Shown here in pieces: positions 61,501-64,000 of a stretch of 64,000 nt of DNA. Position numbers and translations under genes: made by a program. Numbering within the stretch: position 1 is the first letter of the stretch; each line of letters begins with the position of its first letter. Where the stretch lies: positions 186,001-250,000 of the forward strand of contig JAOPJZ010000004.1 of assembly GCA_025517525.1 (NCBI GenBank), written 5' to 3'. The stretch comes from Natronosalvus hydrolyticus (GTDB lineage Archaea; Halobacteriota; Halobacteria; Halobacteriales; Natrialbaceae). The notes beneath the pieces were generated by a model. That model was not told the origin of the DNA and searched no databases. It was given only the letters and a program-made list of their open reading frames with translations.

Positions 61501-63324
61501 TTAACTACTATGTTGTGTAAGGCAGACTGGGAGTCCGAGGACTTCGGTTGGCTGTACGTCGGGGGCTTTGATCATCATCTGGCCTTTTCCGAACAGTGGA
61601 ATCCGGTCGCTGAACCCGCGCGGAATCTCGATTTTGTCAACAACTTCGTCTTCCAGTCCCAGGTAGATCCGCGTGTTCGTTTGATTCCGGATTTCTTCGT
61701 CGATATCCGCTGGGTTTTGCGTCACCATTCCTAGTCCGAGTCGTTGTTTTCGTCCTTGCTTCGCTGCTTCGACGAATCTGTCTACGATGTATTCTTGCTG
61801 TGTCGTAGCTCGGCTTGCGAGGTAGTTGTGGGCTTCGTCGACAACCAGCAGTAACGGGGTGTGTTTCACCTGTTCGCTCGGGTTCTGGTCGTCGAGTTTG
61901 TTGTCCACGATGTGCGCCAGCAATGACATCATCACTAAGCGTTCTTTCGGACCGGTCAGGTGATCGGTTGGGATTACGCTCACTCGTCCCGGGCGGAACA
62001 TCTCGTGCTCAATCTCAAGCAAGGACTGTCCCTGGTCGAACACGTCGTTGAACGAGCGTTGAGACAAGCGCCCCATCATTGCACTCCATGACTGGGGATG
62101 AATTTCGCCGTCGTCTGTGAATTCATGTTCGTTCGCTCGTACCCAGGTCATGAAGTCGTCGTATCGAGCGTCGCTATCGTTATCTAACGTCGAAAAATAC
62201 CCGCCGACAACGCGGGAAATCGCGTTTCTCGTTGGTCCTTGCGCGGAGTACGGGATGAGGAGGTCGGGGCGGTTTTTCACGACTGCGAACGGGATGCCGA
62301 ACTCGATCTCGTTCGTCGCTGCTGTACTCGGTGGGTTCACTTGATTGACCACGGGAATGAACGCTACCAGATCGTCCACGCCCCCGACACGGAAGCCTTG
62401 TTGATCCGCGTTGTCGAGCACTTCACGGTCATCCGGGGTTAGCTCGCTCGGGTCCGGGTTGTTCGCTAGCTCTGCGTACTCGTTCTCTGGGTCCAAAATC
62501 ACGGTGCAGAGTTCTTTGGTCGTTTCCGTGCCGTGCTTGTCTTCGACCGTGTATGCTGGGCCGCCGTGCCCGCCAGCGAATTGCCGGAGAATGTTTTTAC
62601 ACGTGTGTGTTTTTCCTTTCCCTGTGCTTCCTGCGATCAGGAGGTGTCGCCAGAGTGCGGGTTCTTCAGTCTCACTCGGGTCGGGGTTCGGGAAGTGGTA
62701 CACTAGCGGTTTTTCCATTGACCGTGGGACAGGGTCTCCGCTCACGGCGACGTGCCCAAGTGGGATCCCGTGGTCTGGGAGGTTCAATCCTCGGAAGAGG
62801 TACTCTTTGTCTTCGATCAACTCGACTGATTCGAACGGTTTGGGTATTTGGTCAACTGCGCCTCGGTCAATTACGACGTCGCCTTCTGATGCTCGTTCGT
62901 GGCGAAGGATCGTGATTGGGTCAAGCTGTGCGATCAACGGGTAATCGTCTTCGTTAATTTCGAAGTCTGGTTGAATCCCAGGAATGTCTGAGAGGTCTCG
63001 GAGCGTTGTTTCCATGTCGTATTCAAGCCCAGATACGGCAGTGAAAAGCACGTTTTCGGGTAAATCTTCGTCATCGTCGCTGAATTTTGGGAACGGAACA
63101 CCGACGTAGTCTCCGACGTGAACGTCGTTCTGCCGGTTTTCTGTGGTCACGAAGGCTTTCACTTCGTGCTCGTCCATCCCGATTTGCAACCCGTCGCTCG
63201 CCGTCACGTGCCCGATGCGGCGACCAGAGCGCTCCGGGTCGGCGTCCGTGACTTCGAACGAACCACCCAGCTCGTCGAGGTACGCTTCCATGTCCTTCGA
63301 ATCGGGGCGGTCTTGATCGCTCAC
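61501..63324 (-). CDS. herA: HerA-type hexameric ATPase
   Basis: A 607-residue HerA/DUF87 ATPase. An N-terminal HAS-barrel-like region is followed by the RecA-type motor with Walker A AGSTGKGKTHT near residue 235, a long acidic haloarchaeal insertion, Walker B LLLVVDEAHNYLA and QNPADIDEEIRNQTNTRIYLGLED. HerA pumps DNA with the nuclease NurA during end resection. The start GTG 63324 overlaps the NurA stop by 4 nt. Haloarchaea keep a core HerA-NurA pair near mre11-rad50; neither partner is here, so this one is probably a defence-linked copy. The operon points at the GHKL gene, 119 bp away. Confidence 0.85.
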   Translation of the reverse strand: MSDQDRPDSKDMEAYLDELGGSFEVTDADPERSGRRIGHVTASDGLQIGMDEHEVKAFVTTENRQNDVHVGDYVGVPFPKFSDDDEDLPENVLFTAVSGLEYDMETTLRDLSDIPGIQPDFEINEDDYPLIAQLDPITILRHERASEGDVVIDRGAVDQIPKPFESVELIEDKEYLFRGLNLPDHGIPLGHVAVSGDPVPRSMEKPLVYHFPNPDPSETEEPALWRHLLIAGSTGKGKTHTCKNILRQFAGGHGGPAYTVEDKHGTETTKELCTVILDPENEYAELANNPDPSELTPDDREVLDNADQQGFRVGGVDDLVAFIPVVNQVNPPSTAATNEIEFGIPFAVVKNRPDLLIPYSAQGPTRNAISRVVGGYFSTLDNDSDARYDDFMTWVRANEHEFTDDGEIHPQSWSAMMGRLSQRSFNDVFDQGQSLLEIEHEMFRPGRVSVIPTDHLTGPKERLVMMSLLAHIVDNKLDDQNPSEQVKHTPLLLVVDEAHNYLASRATTQQEYIVDRFVEAAKQGRKQRLGLGMVTQNPADIDEEIRNQTNTRIYLGLEDEVVDKIEIPRGFSDRIPLFGKGQMMIKAPDVQPTEVLGLPVCLTQHSS

Positions 63325-64000
63325 CAGTCCCCACCTCCTTGATAAGCAAGGTGTTCCCAACGCGCTCTATTATAATCGCTCACCGTTTGACTTTTCATAT
63401 TTTCACTAATCCTGTCTCTAACGTCTAACGTGATTTGTGCGTGGTGATCCGCATCGAGCACCGCACGCGGCGTATCCTCTGTCTCGACTATCTCTCGGAG
63501 AATCGCTCGTTGGAACATTCGACGACCTTCTAAATCCATGTTTTGGACGTACATTGCGGGCACCTCGATACGGAATATGTGGCCTTCGCGCGGGACACGA
63601 GCGAAGAAGAACGCTCGACGCAGGTCCGGTGCGGAGAATTCGCTGAACTCGAATTCGCCTACCAGTTCAACACGCTCGGATTTGATGCTGACCTTCTCCT
63701 GAACAACCCATGACGTGTACGAGTACGTCTGGTTATCATGCCGTGGTTGGGCAAGCAACGAGGTCGCGTACGCATAATCATCGGTCCACGGGACGCGGTT
63801 CTGTTCCGGTCCATCTTCTTGATTTGCTTCAATCGCTTTTAGCACCTCGTTGGTGTTCACGGATTTCGTCACCGCGATAACCGGGTGCCCGGATGCGAGC
63901 TGCTGCTCAATCCCGTCGACGTACAGCTGAACCATGGCTTTTGTTGCCTCTCGCCATTCGGGCGATACGATCGCCCCTTCAAGGGTAACGAACAACAGGC
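63321..64000 (-). CDS. nurA: NurA nuclease, C-terminal part
   Basis: The gene enters from the right edge, so its start and N-terminal catalytic residues are outside. The visible 226 residues have HPVIAVTKSVNTNEVLKAIE, DDYAYATSLLA, RAFFFARVPREGHIFRIEVPAMYV and the final LDADHHAQITLDVRDRISENM. These match the NurA family's C-terminal half, and the 4-nt overlap with herA supports it. NurA is a 5'-3' exo/endonuclease working with HerA. Confidence 0.75.
   Translation of the reverse strand, partial: LLFVTLEGAIVSPEWREATKAMVQLYVDGIEQQLASGHPVIAVTKSVNTNEVLKAIEANQEDGPEQNRVPWTDDYAYATSLLAQPRHDNQTYSYTSWVVQEKVSIKSERVELVGEFEFSEFSAPDLRRAFFFARVPREGHIFRIEVPAMYVQNMDLEGRRMFQRAILREIVETEDTPRAVLDADHHAQITLDVRDRISENMKSQTVSDYNRARWEHLAYQGGGDW

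Noticed and set aside
41947..64000. DNA methyltransferase inside the island
   Set aside because: No gene shows both a SAM-binding F-x-G-x-G and a (D/N)PP(Y/F) motif. One could still lie past the right edge.
31105..64000. Far attachment site of the tRNA-Lys island
   Set aside because: No further copy of the 40-nt tRNA-end repeat was noticed to the right, so the island's far end is probably outside the window.

Overview
This 64 kb window is haloarchaeal chromosome. Its proteins are rich in Asp and Glu, the 5' part is GC-rich with few AT-ending codons, many genes have a TATA box 24-30 nt ahead of the start codon (leaderless transcripts), and the gene content is typical of Halobacteria (signal peptidase with Ser/His, SecF-SecD, PIN-KH ATPase, HemAT-like transducer, siroheme nitrite reductase, IS1341-type TnpB). 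The class is clear. The genus is not, although the gene set would suit the Natrialbales.

Positions 1-30.7 kb are mostly core chromosome. They hold a signal peptidase/DUF5305 envelope pair, a TnpB-only insertion, two tandem M32 carboxypeptidases, a DoxX-like protein, an M20 hydrolase, a winged-helix/AAA/TPR regulator, a PAS histidine kinase, a HemAT-like receptor, a PIN-ATPase-KH protein, an MFS transporter, SecF-SecD, a GNAT acetyltransferase, an assimilatory nitrite/sulfite reductase with a small partner, small haloarchaeal proteins and a second M20 hydrolase.

A tRNA-Lys(UUU) at 30778-30851 marks the change to accessory DNA. Its 3' end is repeated twice just downstream, as expected of a reused integration site. 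From 32.4 to 41.6 kb lie three tyrosine-recombinase genes, two small regulators, a repeated 13-bp palindrome, broken genes, an orphan AbiEi-type antitoxin fragment, a CARF-like/PIN-like gene pair and a CoiA-like protein. Part of this stretch, and most of 42-53 kb, is clearly more AT-rich than the core.

From 41.9 kb to the right edge the window reads as one large, apparently undescribed defence island. A tightly packed six-gene minus-strand operon (53237 down to 41947) encodes a PglZ-like alkaline-phosphatase-fold protein, an unknown protein, a large P-loop ATPase, a coiled-coil/zinc protein, a DEAH helicase and a separate DUF1998 protein. This combines BREX-like and DISARM-like parts, but no methyltransferase is present. 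Upstream on the same strand is a preQ0 pathway operon (queD-queE-queC) plus a small possible PD-(D/E)XK protein. Divergent from it are two tRNA-guanine-transglycosylase-family proteins. The first is fused to a domain carrying the archaeosine-synthase (ArcS) signature. The second is preceded by a small DUF6884-like protein. They are followed by a GHKL ATPase and a convergent HerA-NurA pair. My reading, which is inference, is that the island replaces G in DNA with a 7-deazaguanine such as preQ0 or archaeosine as the self mark, and that the PglZ/ATPase/helicase module acts on unmarked DNA.
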